A stretch of 64,000 nucleotides of DNA from LMUY01 sp965198895 (GCA_965198895.1 OZ240676.1:2604001-2668000), one strand, 5' to 3'. Counted from the first letter of the stretch, positions 50,709 through 59,560 are shown. Notes: generated by a model from the letters alone, not told the origin. Program-made: numbers and translations.

Positions 50709-51896
50709 CTACCGCTCGAGGCACATGGCGACGCCCATGCCGCCGCCGATGCACAGCGTGGCCAGGCCCTTATGCGCGTCCCGCCGGGCCATCTCGTGCA
50801 GCAGCGTCACCAGCACGCGCGCGCCCGAGGCACCGATCGGGTGGCCGATGGCGATGGCGCCGCCGTTCACGTTCACCCGCGCCGGATCCCAGCCGAGGTC
50901 CTTGTTCACGGCGCAGGCCTGGGCGGCGAACGCCTCGTTGGCCTCTACCAGGTCGAGGTCGTCGGTCTTCCAGCCGGCCCGCTCCAGCGCCTTGCGGCTG
51001 GCGGGGATCGGGCCGGTGCCCATCACCGACGGGTCCACGCCCGCGGTGGCGAAGCTCGCGATGCGGGCCAGCGGGGTCAGGCCGCGGCGGGCGGCTTCGG
51101 CGGCGCTCATCACCACCAGGGCGGCGGCGCCGTCATTGATGCCGCTGGCATTGCCGGCGGTGACCGTGCCGTCCTTGGCAAAGGCGGGGCGCAGCTTGGC
51201 CATCATTTCGGGGGTGCTGTCGTGGCGGATGTATTCGTCGTCGCTCACCACCGTCTCGCCCTTGCGGGTCTTCACTGTCACGGGGGTGATCTCGTCCTTG
51301 AAGCGACCGGCCTTCTGCGCGGCCGAGGCCTTCTGCTGCGAGTTGTTGGCGAAGATGTCCTGCTGCTCGCGGGTGATCTGGTATTCCTTGGCCACGTTCT
51401 CCGCCGTGACGCCCATGGCGTAGCCCTGGAAGGCGTCGAGCAGCCCGTCCTTCATCATGGTGTCGATCATTTGCATGTCGCCCATCTTCTGCCCGGCGCG
51501 CAGGTAGGCCGCGTGCGGGGATAGGCTCATGCTCTCCTGTCCGCCGGCGATCACGATGCTGCTCTCGCCGGTGCGCACCTGCTGCGCCGCGAGGGCCACC
51601 GCGCGCAGGCCGGAGCCGCACACCTGGTTGATGCCGAACGCCGTCTTGCTGTCCGGGATGCCGGCCGCGATCGCCGCCTGGCGCGCCGGGTTCTGGCCCT
51701 GCGCCGCAGTCAGGATCTGGCCGAGGATCACCTCGTCCACCTCGCCCGGCTCCAGCTTGGCGCGCTGCATGGCGGCTTGCAGCACACCGGTGCCCAGCAC
51801 ATGCGCCGGCACGTTGCCGAACACGCCGTTGAAGGACCCGACAGGGGTACGGGTCGCCGAGACAATGACGATGTCTTCATTCGCGGACGCGGACAT
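50709..51896 (-). CDS. phbA: Acetyl-CoA acetyltransferase (beta-ketothiolase)
   Basis: A 395-residue thiolase that condenses two acetyl-CoA to acetoacetyl-CoA for PHB. The acyl-enzyme cysteine is Cys93 in INQVCGSGLRAV, with the catalytic histidine in GGAIAIGHPIGASGARVL and the second cysteine in GGGMGVAMCLER. Sequence order and length are those of biosynthetic thiolases. It follows phaC by 36 bases and precedes the GNAT gene by 7. Confidence 0.95.
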   Translation of the reverse strand: MSASANEDIVIVSATRTPVGSFNGVFGNVPAHVLGTGVLQAAMQRAKLEPGEVDEVILGQILTAAQGQNPARQAAIAAGIPDSKTAFGINQVCGSGLRAVALAAQQVRTGESSIVIAGGQESMSLSPHAAYLRAGQKMGDMQMIDTMMKDGLLDAFQGYAMGVTAENVAKEYQITREQQDIFANNSQQKASAAQKAGRFKDEITPVTVKTRKGETVVSDDEYIRHDSTPEMMAKLRPAFAKDGTVTAGNASGINDGAAALVVMSAAEAARRGLTPLARIASFATAGVDPSVMGTGPIPASRKALERAGWKTDDLDLVEANEAFAAQACAVNKDLGWDPARVNVNGGAIAIGHPIGASGARVLVTLLHEMARRDAHKGLATLCIGGGMGVAMCLER

Positions 51897-51932
51897 GGGT
51901 AACTCCCTTTTTGATAGTGAGTATATACGAGC

Positions 51933-52964
51933 TCAGGCGGTGCGCAACCAGCCCAGCAACGGTGTCCACAGTTCAACCCGGGCATGCGCCCCGGCCACCA
52001 TGCCGACATGGCCGGCCTTCGGGCGCAGCACCGTCGCATGCGGGACCAGCCGCGCCAAGGCGGCCGCACTCTCCGGTGGCACGATCGTGTCCTGCCCTGG
52101 CAGCGCGATCAGGGTCGGGATGTGCAGCGCCGCCGGGTCGACCGGCTGCCCGTCGACCTGCCACTGCCCGGTGCCCGGCGTGTTCTGGCCGTACCAGCCG
52201 CCCAGGCATTCCGTCGCGACCGGTGCCGCTAAGGGGACGCCGTCGGACAGCCAGTCCTCCAGCGCCACGAACATGCGCGCGCGTTCGCTCGCCGGGTCGA
52301 GGCTGGGGAAGGCCCGGTAGCGCGCCGCCACCGCATCGATGCTGCCGGCGACGAACAGGGATTGCAGCGTATCAACGGGCAAGGTTCCGCGCGCCAGGAG
52401 CGGGCCGGCCATGGTCAGCGCCGCCGCGGCGAGCCGCCCCGGGGAGGGGTCGGGGGCGTGGAAATCCCAAGGTGTGGCGAGCAGCGCAAGCGCCCTTACC
52501 CGCGCCGGCTGGCGAAGTGCCGCCGCTGCTGCAAGCAACCCACCCATGCAATATCCGGCGAGCACCACTGGCTCCGGCACCGCCGCCATGGCGCGTTCCA
52601 GCCGTGCGGCGATGTAGTCGGTCAGGGTGAAGCGGCGTTCCACCTCGCCGGGCCAGCCCCAGTCCAGCAACAGCGGTCGCACGCCACCCTCGGCCAGGAA
52701 GCGGAGCATGGACCGCTCCTCCGCCAGGTCGAGCACATAGGCGCGATTGATCAGGCTGGGGACGAACAGCACCGCCGGGCCAGCCCCGCCGTAATCCAGC
52801 AACCGGCTGCCACCTTCCTCCCAAATCGCAGGCGGATCCGTCAGGGTCCGGACGTAGGGGTGACGGCGGTACGCGGCGATCCCGCGGACGAAGGCTGGGT
52901 CAGGCGGCGGGGCCGGCGGCGCGTTCGAGTTCGGCGACCCGGCGGCGGAGCTTGTCGAGTTCAC
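51933..52964 (-). CDS. phaC: Class III/IV-like poly(3-hydroxyalkanoate) synthase subunit PhaC
   Basis: About 343 residues from the GTG at 52964, inside the upstream small gene; an ATG at 53012 is an alternative. PhaC polymerises (R)-3-hydroxyacyl-CoA into storage polyester. The lipase-box-like GYCMGG carries the nucleophile Cys139, the Asp is Asp292 in LPGQDTIVPP, and His319 in KAGHVGM completes the triad. Further class III hallmarks are VPSLINRAYVLDL and LLLDWGWPGEVERRFTLTDYI. The length (~340-360) fits the short class III/IV synthases rather than the ~590-residue class I enzymes, which matters because class III needs PhaE. The start is the main uncertainty. Confidence 0.88.
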   Translation of the reverse strand: MNSTSSAAGSPNSNAPPAPPPDPAFVRGIAAYRRHPYVRTLTDPPAIWEEGGSRLLDYGGAGPAVLFVPSLINRAYVLDLAEERSMLRFLAEGGVRPLLLDWGWPGEVERRFTLTDYIAARLERAMAAVPEPVVLAGYCMGGLLAAAAALRQPARVRALALLATPWDFHAPDPSPGRLAAAALTMAGPLLARGTLPVDTLQSLFVAGSIDAVAARYRAFPSLDPASERARMFVALEDWLSDGVPLAAPVATECLGGWYGQNTPGTGQWQVDGQPVDPAALHIPTLIALPGQDTIVPPESAAALARLVPHATVLRPKAGHVGMVAGAHARVELWTPLLGWLRTA

Positions 52965-53169
52965 GGCCAACGCCAGGTGCAACCCCAGCGGCCGAGGACC
53001 CCGCCGGCGCATCGGGGCCGGCGCGTCCGCCCGCGGGATCATAGCCGGCCCAAGCCCCCGCCAAGGCGGCCACGGATTCGTGACTCTCGCGGTCCACCGC
53101 CAGCGCTGCGAGTTCGCTTTGCCAAATCGCGACCCAATCGGCCGGATCGACTGTCTGCTGCTCCGACAT
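52900..53169 (-). CDS. Small PhaE-like protein, candidate PHA synthase partner
   Basis: 89 residues from the ATG at 53169: MSEQQTVDPADWVAIWQSEL, a Gly/Ala/Pro-rich middle, and a C-terminal helix GRELDKLRRRVAELERAAGP. PhaE, the obligate partner of class III PhaC, ends in a similar ELDxLRRxVxEL coiled-coil helix but is normally 350 residues or more. The reading frame overlaps the start region of phaC by about 65 bases, indicating coupled synthesis. I read it as a minimal PhaE-like subunit; the family assignment is by motif resemblance and position only. Divergent from phaR across 76 bases. Confidence 0.65.
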   Translation of the reverse strand: MSEQQTVDPADWVAIWQSELAALAVDRESHESVAALAGAWAGYDPAGGRAGPDAPAGSSAAGVAPGVGRELDKLRRRVAELERAAGPAA

Positions 53170-53245
53170 GTGTAACAACTCCAGGGGGCCGACCTACATC
53201 ATTCGAGAAGCACCGTGCTATACTCAGGTGCATTGGAGGATTCCC
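53170..53245. promoter_or_regulatory. Divergent promoter region between the pha operon and phaR
   Basis: Seventy-six bases separate the two divergent starts. The phaR side has a GGAGGA ribosome-binding site at 53235-53240. PhaR proteins repress pha genes by binding intergenic DNA, so an operator is expected here, but no dyad specific enough to name was seen. Confidence 0.4.
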
Positions 53246-53968
53246 ATGTCGTTCACCGAGACCGCACCGTCGTCCGAATCAACAGGGCAGAAGCCCGAGC
53301 AGACCCCCGTTGTGGTCAAGAAATACGCCAACCGACGCTTGTACAATACCGAGAGCTCCAGCTACATCACGCTCGACAACCTGGCGACGATGATCCGCCA
53401 GAGCCGTGATTTCGTGGTCTACGACGCCAAGACCGGCGAGGATATCACGCGTGGGGTGCTGACCCAGATCATCGTCGAGGAAGAGAGCAAGGGCCGCGCC
53501 ATGCTGCCCACCGCCTTCCTGCGCCAGATCATCGGCTTCTACGGCGACAGCCTGCAGCAGTTCGTGCCGTCCTACCTGGAGCAGGCGATGAGCTCGTTCG
53601 CCACCCAGCAGGAGCAGATGCGCAGCGCCATGCAACAGACCATGGGCAATTTGTTTCCCGGCATGCAGGAAGTCAGCCGGCAGAACATGGTGATGATGGA
53701 AAAGGCGATGAGCCTGTTCGCCCCGTTCTACCGCGCCGGCGCCAATGCCGCGGCGGAGCAGGGCTTCCAGGCGGCCGAGCCGTCGGCCCCAGCGATGCCG
53801 GCCAATGCAAACGCGCCCGAGCCCCAGGCCGCAGTCGAAGCCATGCAGAAGGAGATCGAGAGTCTCCGCAAGCAGCTCGCCGCGGCCCGGCTGGTGGCGA
53901 TCGCGCCGGCCGATCAGGAGCCTAGTAGCGCGATGGTGAACGAGGTGAAGGAAGAGCCTGCTGCCTGA
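53246..53968 (+). CDS. phaR: Polyhydroxyalkanoate synthesis repressor PhaR
   Basis: 240 residues from the ATG at 53246. PhaR represses phasin and pha genes and is released when it binds PHB. The DNA-binding domain PHB_acc_N is clear: VVVKKYANRRLYNTESSSYITLDNLATMIRQSRDFVVYDAKTGEDITRGVLTQIIVEEE, followed by a PHB-binding helix with FLRQIIGFYGDSLQQFVPSYLEQAM. The alanine- and glutamine-rich C terminus is variable in the family. Its 3' end overlaps the convergent SYLF gene by 47 bases. Confidence 0.94.
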   Translation: MSFTETAPSSESTGQKPEQTPVVVKKYANRRLYNTESSSYITLDNLATMIRQSRDFVVYDAKTGEDITRGVLTQIIVEEESKGRAMLPTAFLRQIIGFYGDSLQQFVPSYLEQAMSSFATQQEQMRSAMQQTMGNLFPGMQEVSRQNMVMMEKAMSLFAPFYRAGANAAAEQGFQAAEPSAPAMPANANAPEPQAAVEAMQKEIESLRKQLAAARLVAIAPADQEPSSAMVNEVKEEPAA

Positions 53969-54755
53969 TCGGTGCGGAGCCCGGCGGCGGGGGTAGCGAC
54001 GCCGACTGGATGGACCCCACCGGCGCCGAGCTGACCGGGATCGGCGCCGGGCCCGGCTGGGCGGAGGCGGTCTGGTTGCTGCCGTATTTCCCAAGCACTT
54101 CGCGCAGTGGCGCCGCGCCCGGGTTGTTCGCATCCATCGAGATCACGATCTGCTGCGCGGCTTCTTCGCGGCCGTAATAGGCGCGATTCCACTCGCTCTT
54201 CGTGGTGAGCACGCTGCCGGACAGCGAGATCCCGGCATACAACCCGCGGGACCGGGTGAACCCCACGATATCGGCCCCGACCGCGGCCGTGGTGTCGCCC
54301 TCCACACCGCCACCCCACTGCACGAACGTCCCGCCCGCGTCGGCGCCCAGCTTGAACTGGGAGTCCATGATCGCGCGCAGGCCACGGTCCGTCAGGATCA
54401 TCATCATGATCTCGCTATCCTGCAGCCCGGCCTGGAAGCCGAACGAGCCGGACCCGAGCCCGTAGAACGCCGGGTTGGACCACGACCCGCCGCCGTCACG
54501 CGCCACCAGCACGCAGTCGCCGCCCTGGCCGCCGAACAGGAACCCGGCGCGGAACACCTGCGGGCAGATCATCACCGCGCGAGACCGCCGCAGCAGGCGC
54601 TGCGCATCGGTGCCGTTGTAGTTGTTGAGCATGTCCTGCGCTGCGAGGGTGGATCGGTCGACCAGCTCCTGCTGCTCCGCCTGGGCATGGGCCGCGAACG
54701 GCGACGCGATGAGGGCGACGAGGGTGGCGGCAAGGCCAAAGCGGGTCATTTTCAC
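53922..54755 (-). CDS. SYLF (Ysc84-like) lipid-binding domain protein, secreted
   Basis: About 275-277 residues, with start at GTG 54755 or ATG 54749. The signal peptide MTRFGLAATLVALIASPFAAHAQA ends in AHA. The SYLF region follows: RSRAVMICPQVFRAGFLFGGQGGDCVLVAR, then YGLGSGSFGFQAGLQDSEIMMM and GLYAGISLSGSVLTTKSEWN, which define the Ysc84/SYLF fold known to bind phosphoinositides in eukaryotes. Its bacterial role is unclear, probably envelope lipid-related. The C-terminal 60 residues are Pro/Ser-rich. Confidence 0.88.
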   Translation of the reverse strand: MKMTRFGLAATLVALIASPFAAHAQAEQQELVDRSTLAAQDMLNNYNGTDAQRLLRRSRAVMICPQVFRAGFLFGGQGGDCVLVARDGGGSWSNPAFYGLGSGSFGFQAGLQDSEIMMMILTDRGLRAIMDSQFKLGADAGGTFVQWGGGVEGDTTAAVGADIVGFTRSRGLYAGISLSGSVLTTKSEWNRAYYGREEAAQQIVISMDANNPGAAPLREVLGKYGSNQTASAQPGPAPIPVSSAPVGSIQSASLPPPPGSAPIRQQALPSPRSPSRY

Positions 54756-54895
54756 GATCTCTTCCGGGCAAGCTGCATGCTTATAGGTTTACGCACGAAG
54801 GGGTTACAAACTTTCCTTCATCCAGCGTCGCATTTTGTTCAGAGGGCGTGGTAAAATTGTGTCGGCTCCGTAAGATATCTCGGCAGGAGGGTGGA

Positions 54896-55507
54896 ATGGC
54901 CGGATTGTTGTTCGTGCAGGGGATGGGGTTCGGCTTGGCCGTGGCCGCGCCGGTGGGCCCGATGGCGGTGCTGTGCATGCGCCGGTCGCTGGCCCAAGGC
55001 TGGCGGCACGGCTTGGCTTCCGGCGCCGGCATCGCGGTCGGCGACGGGCTGTATGCCTGCGTCGCGGTCGCCGGGCTGGCGGGGTTGTCGCATTTCATGC
55101 TGGCACACGAGCGGCCATTGCACCTCGCGGCGGGGTTGTTCCTGCTCTATCTCGGCCTGAAAACCGCCTTCGCCCGCCGCGCCGGGGCGGACACGCCACC
55201 GCCGGTTGTCGCCGCCGGGCGCGCGTTCGCCAGTTCGGTGCTGCTGACGCTCACCAACCCGCCGACCATCATCATGTTCGCCGCCATCTTCGCCAGCCTG
55301 AGCCCGCCGCGCGGGTTCGCCCCAACCAGCGCGCTCGCCACCGTCGGCGGCGTGTTCGCCGGGTCGCTGCTGTGGTGGTGCGGGATGGTGGCCTGCGTCT
55401 CGGCCGTGCGGCACGCGATCGGGGCGCGCGCGCGGCGCTGGATAGACCGGGTCGCCGGCGCGGCGCTGGCCCTGTTCGGTGTCGTGGAGGTGCGGCGCGC
55501 GCTGTGA
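54896..55507 (+). CDS. LysE-family amino acid exporter
   Basis: About 203 residues from the ATG at 54896, preceded by AGGAGGG. The N-terminal GMGFGLAVAAPVGPMAVLCMRRSLAQGWRHGLASGAGIAVGDGLY matches the LysE/RhtB family, with six hydrophobic segments and a central ASSVLLTLTNPPTIIMF stretch. Family members export amino acids such as lysine or homoserine lactones. It overlaps the folP start by 1 base (TGATG), so both are coupled. Confidence 0.88.
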   Translation: MAGLLFVQGMGFGLAVAAPVGPMAVLCMRRSLAQGWRHGLASGAGIAVGDGLYACVAVAGLAGLSHFMLAHERPLHLAAGLFLLYLGLKTAFARRAGADTPPPVVAAGRAFASSVLLTLTNPPTIIMFAAIFASLSPPRGFAPTSALATVGGVFAGSLLWWCGMVACVSAVRHAIGARARRWIDRVAGAALALFGVVEVRRAL

Positions 55508-56322
55508 TGGTCACGTGGCACGAGGCCGCCGGACGGCCGTTGGTGATGGGCATCCTCAACGTCACGCCCGACAGTTTCAGCGACGGAGGCGACCATCTCG
55601 ATCCCGCCCAGGCCATCGCGGCAGGCCGGAAGATGGTGGCGGACGGCGCCGACATCCTCGACATCGGCGGCGAATCCACCCGCCCCGGCAGCGCCCCCGT
55701 GACGCCGGAGCAGGAGCAGGCCCGCGTTGTCCCCGTCATCGCCGGCCTGCGCGATGCGGGTGTGCCCCTCTCCATCGACACCCGCAACGCCGCCACTATG
55801 GCCGCCGCGTTGGACGCCGGCGCCGTCATCGTCAACGACGTCTCCGCCCTCCGCCACGACCCGGCCTCCGCACCGCTCGTCGCCGCAAGGGGGTGCCCGG
55901 TGATCCTGATGCACATGCGTGGCACGCCCGACACGATGAACGCCCTGGCGCGCTACGACGACGTGGCCGCCGAGGTCATGGCCGAACTCGCCGCCTCCGT
56001 CGCGCACGCCGAGGCGGCCGGGATCGGACGCGCGCAGATCGCACTCGACCCTGGTTTCGGGTTCGCCAAGATCGGCCCGCAGAACGTGGCCCTGATGCGC
56101 GACCTCGGCCGGGTGTCGGCTATGGGCTTCCCCCTGCTGGTCGGCGTGTCCCGCAAGATCTTCATCGGCGCGCTCGGCGGTCAGGCCACGCCGCGAGACC
56201 GGGACGCCGGGTCGCTCGCCGCGGCGCTGTTCGCCCTCTCCCGCGGCGCCCGTATCCTGCGCGTCCACGACGTGGCGGGGACCGTGCAGGGGGTCCGGGT
56301 CTGGCAAGCGCTCGCCGGCTAG
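55507..56322 (+). CDS. folP: Dihydropteroate synthase
   Basis: A 271-residue enzyme that joins para-aminobenzoate and dihydropterin pyrophosphate in folate synthesis, the sulfonamide target. PVMGILNVTPDSFSDGG-type opening (residues about 13-28), GADILDIGGESTRPG, VNDVSALRHD, LDPGFGFAKIGPQNVALM and the C-terminal VGVSRKIFIGALGG with RVHDVAGTVQGV are all diagnostic. The start ATG overlaps the LysE gene stop by 1 base. glmM follows after 41 bases, the usual folP-glmM order. Confidence 0.95.
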   Translation: MVTWHEAAGRPLVMGILNVTPDSFSDGGDHLDPAQAIAAGRKMVADGADILDIGGESTRPGSAPVTPEQEQARVVPVIAGLRDAGVPLSIDTRNAATMAAALDAGAVIVNDVSALRHDPASAPLVAARGCPVILMHMRGTPDTMNALARYDDVAAEVMAELAASVAHAEAAGIGRAQIALDPGFGFAKIGPQNVALMRDLGRVSAMGFPLLVGVSRKIFIGALGGQATPRDRDAGSLAAALFALSRGARILRVHDVAGTVQGVRVWQALAG

Positions 56323-56363
56323 GCTACCACCCCCGGCCAAGCACGTACGGATTGAGCAACGAG

Positions 56364-57728
56364 ATGGCAAACGGCAGGCGCTTGTTCGGGACGGACGGCA
56401 TTCGCGGCACGGCGAACACCGATCCGATGACGGCGGAAACGGCGCTCCGGCTCGGGCAGGCCGCCGGCATCATGTTCGTCCGCGGCAGCCACCGGCACCG
56501 CGTGCTGATCGGCAAGGACACCCGCCTGTCCGGCTACATGCTGGAGCCAGCGCTGGTCGCCGGGTTCATCGGCGTCGGCATGGACGTGCACCTGGTCGGG
56601 CCCCTGCCCACGCCCGCCATCGCCATGCTGACCCGGTCCATGCGCGCCGATCTGGGCGTGATGATCTCCGCCAGCCACAACCCGTTCGAAGACAACGGCA
56701 TCAAGCTGTTCGGCCCCGACGGCTACAAGCTGTCCGACGCGACCGAGGCGGAGATCGAGGCCTTGATGGCCTCCGACCTGTCCACCCGCCTGTCGGCCCC
56801 CGCCGCGTTGGGCCGCGCCTCGCGCCTGACCGACGCCGCCGGCCGCTACATCGAGGGCGCCAAATCCACCTTCCCGCGCGGCCAGACGCTGGACGGGCTG
56901 AAGATCGTCGTCGATTGCGCCCACGGTGCCGCGTACAAGGTCGCCCCGACCGTGCTGTGGGAACTGGGAGCGACCGTGATCCCGCTCGGAGTCTCCCCGG
57001 ACGGCTTCAACATCAACCGCGAGTGCGGCTCCATGGTGCCGGAGCATCTCTGCCGCGCCGTGGTGGAGCATGGCGCCGACCTCGGCCTCGCCCTGGACGG
57101 CGACGCCGATCGTCTGCTGCTGTCGGACGAAACCGGCCGGCTGGTGGATGGCGACCAGATCCTGGCCCTGACCGCACAAAGCTGGCACCGCGCCGGCCGG
57201 CTGCGCGGGGGCGCCGTCGCGGCGACGGTGATGTCCAATCTCGGGCTGGAGCGGTTCCTGACGGCCCAAGGCATCGAACTCCGCCGCACCGCCGTCGGCG
57301 ACCGCTACGTGATGGAGCGGATGCGCGCCGACGGCTTGAACCTTGGCGGCGAACAATCCGGCCACATCATCCTTGCCGACTATTCCACCACCGGCGACGG
57401 CCTGGTGGCGGCCCTGCAGGTGCTCGCCGTGCTGGCCGAACAACGCCGCCCGGCCAGCCAGGTCTGCCGCCTGTTCGACGCCCTGCCCCAGCGCCTGCGC
57501 AGTGTCCGCTTCACCGGTGGCTCCCCCCTGGGCGACAGCCGGGTGAAGCAGGCGGTGGCCGAGGCCGAACGCACCCTGGCCGCCACCGGCCGACTGTTGC
57601 TGCGCGAGAGCGGCACGGAGCCGGTCGTGCGCGTGATGGCGGAAGGCGAGGACGAGGCCCTGGTCAGCCGGATCGTGGACTCGCTGTGCGCCACGATCAC
57701 CGACGTGACCCGAGCGCAGGCGGCCTGA
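56364..57728 (+). CDS. glmM: Phosphoglucosamine mutase
   Basis: A 454-residue enzyme that converts glucosamine 6-phosphate to glucosamine 1-phosphate for UDP-GlcNAc and peptidoglycan. RLFGTDGIRGTAN opens the protein, the phosphoserine is Ser104 in GVMISASHNPFEDNGIKLFG, the metal loop LALDGDADRLL is intact, and GGEQSGHIILADYSTTGDG plus RESGTEPVVRVMAEG complete the signature. ATG chosen at the family start. The stop is followed by the repeat at 57776-57900. Confidence 0.96.
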   Translation: MANGRRLFGTDGIRGTANTDPMTAETALRLGQAAGIMFVRGSHRHRVLIGKDTRLSGYMLEPALVAGFIGVGMDVHLVGPLPTPAIAMLTRSMRADLGVMISASHNPFEDNGIKLFGPDGYKLSDATEAEIEALMASDLSTRLSAPAALGRASRLTDAAGRYIEGAKSTFPRGQTLDGLKIVVDCAHGAAYKVAPTVLWELGATVIPLGVSPDGFNINRECGSMVPEHLCRAVVEHGADLGLALDGDADRLLLSDETGRLVDGDQILALTAQSWHRAGRLRGGAVAATVMSNLGLERFLTAQGIELRRTAVGDRYVMERMRADGLNLGGEQSGHIILADYSTTGDGLVAALQVLAVLAEQRRPASQVCRLFDALPQRLRSVRFTGGSPLGDSRVKQAVAEAERTLAATGRLLLRESGTEPVVRVMAEGEDEALVSRIVDSLCATITDVTRAQAA

Positions 57729-57775
57729 TGGCAACCAAAAATGCTCCCTCGCAAAGCAGCGCGATTGCAGATGGC

Positions 57776-57900
57776 CTCTCCCTCTCCCGTCCTCCACGGG
57801 AGAGGGTCGGGGTGAGGGCCGCTTGGGCACCGGCTACCCAGTGTGAGGCGAGAGGCCAACCCTCACCCCAGCTCTCTCCCGCCCGCGGGAGAGGGAGAAG
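57776..57900. repeat. Inverted pair of CCCTCTCCCG palindromes (family A) between glmM and thiD
   Basis: Units at about 57776-57820 and 57858-57900. The left contains CCCTCTCCCGTCCTCCACGG and GGGTGAGGG; the right CCCTCACCCC...CTCTCTCCCG and its hairpin CGGGAGAGGGAGAAG. The right unit's GGGAGAAG is the likely ribosome-binding site for thiD (ATG 57910). Confidence 0.86.
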
Positions 57901-57909
57901 AAGCAACCG

Positions 57910-58692
57910 ATGATCCCCCGCATCCTCGTCATCGCCGGGTCCGATTCGGGCGGCGGCGCCGGCATCCAGGCCGACATCAAGACGGCCATGGCACTCGGCG
58001 CCTATGCCAGCACCGCCATCACCGCGCTGACCGCGCAGGACACGCGCGGCGTCCACGCCATCCACCCCGTGCCGGCCACCTTCCTCCGCCAGCAGATCGA
58101 CCTCGCCCTCGCCGACCCTGGCGCCGACGCGATCAAGACCGGCATGCTCGGCGACGCCGCCGCGATCGAAACCGTGGCCGCCGCCCTCGCCGGCAGCACC
58201 CGCCCGCTCGTCATCGACCCGGTGATGGTGGCCAAGGGCGGCGCCAGCCTGCTCCTCGCGAACGCCCTCGGCGCGCTGAAACGTGCCCTGCTGCCACTCG
58301 CCACCCTGATCACCCCCAACCTGCCCGAGGCCGAGGCGCTGACCGGCCTGACGATCGCCACCCCGGCCGACATGCGCTCCGCCGCCGAGATGCTGCTGAC
58401 ACTGGGCGTCCCCGCTGTACTGCTGAAGGGCGGCCATGCGAGGGGCGACACCGTCACCGACCTGCTCGCGACCGATGCCGGCATCATCGCCTTCACCCGC
58501 CCCCGCCTTGCCACCCGTCACACCCACGGCACCGGCTGCACCCTCGCCACCGCCATCGCCTGCGGACTGGCCGCCGGCCTCCCCCTGCCCGACGCAGTGG
58601 AGCGCGCCCGCAACTACGTCCAGGCCGCCATCGCCGCCGCCCCCGGCATCGGCGCCGGGCACGGCCCCCTGGGGCACCTCGTTTCGGCCTGA
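57910..58692 (+). CDS. thiD: Bifunctional hydroxymethylpyrimidine kinase/phosphomethylpyrimidine kinase
   Basis: A 260-residue kinase that phosphorylates HMP and then HMP-P in thiamine synthesis. The N terminus RILVIAGSDSGGGAGIQADIKTAMALGAYA, LVIDPVMVAKGG and the C-terminal GTGCTLATAIACGLAAGLPL motif, with the catalytic cysteine region, identify ThiD. Ribosome-binding site supplied by the repeat upstream. It is not in an obvious thi operon; the downstream side is pseudogene debris of a transporter. Confidence 0.95.
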   Translation: MIPRILVIAGSDSGGGAGIQADIKTAMALGAYASTAITALTAQDTRGVHAIHPVPATFLRQQIDLALADPGADAIKTGMLGDAAAIETVAAALAGSTRPLVIDPVMVAKGGASLLLANALGALKRALLPLATLITPNLPEAEALTGLTIATPADMRSAAEMLLTLGVPAVLLKGGHARGDTVTDLLATDAGIIAFTRPRLATRHTHGTGCTLATAIACGLAAGLPLPDAVERARNYVQAAIAAAPGIGAGHGPLGHLVSA

Positions 58693-58710
58693 TAACCTAA
58701 AGATGGTCCC

Positions 58711-58914
58711 GTGCTCCACCGCCTGCGCGGCGAGGGGCTCTCGATCCCGTTGGTCGAGCACGGCATGTCGTTCGTCATGGGCCTGGTGGACCGCATCATC
58801 GTCATCGATTCCGGCACCCGCATCGCCGAGGGCCCGCCCGGCGCCATCCGCGACAACCCCTTGGTCCAAGAAGCCTATCTGGGCGGCATCCTGGATAGGG
58901 AGCCCGCCGCGTGA
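58711..58914 (+). pseudogene. LivG-type ATPase C-terminal fragment
   Basis: Only the last 67 codons of a LivG-type ABC ATPase remain: VEHGMSFVMGLVDRIIVIDSG and the terminal EAYLGG motif. The Walker A, signature and Walker B regions are absent, so this is a 5'-deleted relic. It abuts thiD by 18 bases, so a deletion brought thiD next to it. It still overlaps the following LivF remnant by GTGA, as the intact operon would. Confidence 0.85.
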
Positions 58915-59560
58915 CCGGGCTGCTGGAGGCGACGGCGCTCAGCGTGTTCTATGGCAAGGCGCAGGCGGTGCGCGACGTGGATCTGCGCAGCGCCAAGGGC
59001 CAGATCGTCACCGTCATCGGCCCGAACGGCGCCGGCAAGTCGACCTTGTTGCTGGCGCTGATCGGTGCGCTGCCGTCGCGCGGCCCTATCGGCTTCCAGG
59101 GCGCCGCCATCGACACAATGCCGCTCGAGGCCCGGGTCGAGGCCGCCTATCGCTGGTGCCGGAAAGCCGCGCGCTGTTCGGCGCCATGTCGGTTGCCGAC
59201 AATTCTCCGCTCGGCGCGTTCGGCCGCCGCCGCACCCCGCGCGCTGTGCCGTCGGCCGTGCGCTGCTCAGCAACCCCCGTCTGCTGATGCTGGACGAGCC
59301 GTCCTTGGGCCTGGTCCCCCGCATCGCGGGCGAGGTGATGCGCACGGTTCTGTGGCTGCGCGAGGGCGGCGTGTCGGTGTTGCTGGTCGAGCAGAACGCC
59401 CGCGCGACGCTGCATGTGGCGGATTACGGCTGTGCTGGAGAACGGCCAGGTGGTGGCGGAGGGGGAGGCTGCGGCACTGCGCGCCACCTCCCACGTGATC
59501 GAAGCCTATCTTGGCGCGGGAGGCGATCAGCCTCGCCGCATCCTCCCTCGCGAAGCGGGG
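58911..59560 (+). pseudogene. LivF-type ATPase pseudogene with several lesions
   Basis: The first 75 codons are an intact LivF start with GPNGAGKSTLL. From about 59140 the homology moves to another frame (LSLVPESRALFGAMSVADN), then at 59260-59280 to a third (LLSNPRLLMLDEPSLGLVPRI), and near 59428 to a fourth segment (VLENGQVVAEGEA, HVIEAYLGAG). The ABC signature region between them is deleted. At least two frameshifts plus one internal deletion make it non-functional. It is a paralogue of the intact livF-type gene at 849-1553. Confidence 0.85.

Noticed and set aside
57729..57909. TPP riboswitch before thiD
   Set aside because: The space is filled by the repeat pair; no CTGAGA-type thi-box core was seen.
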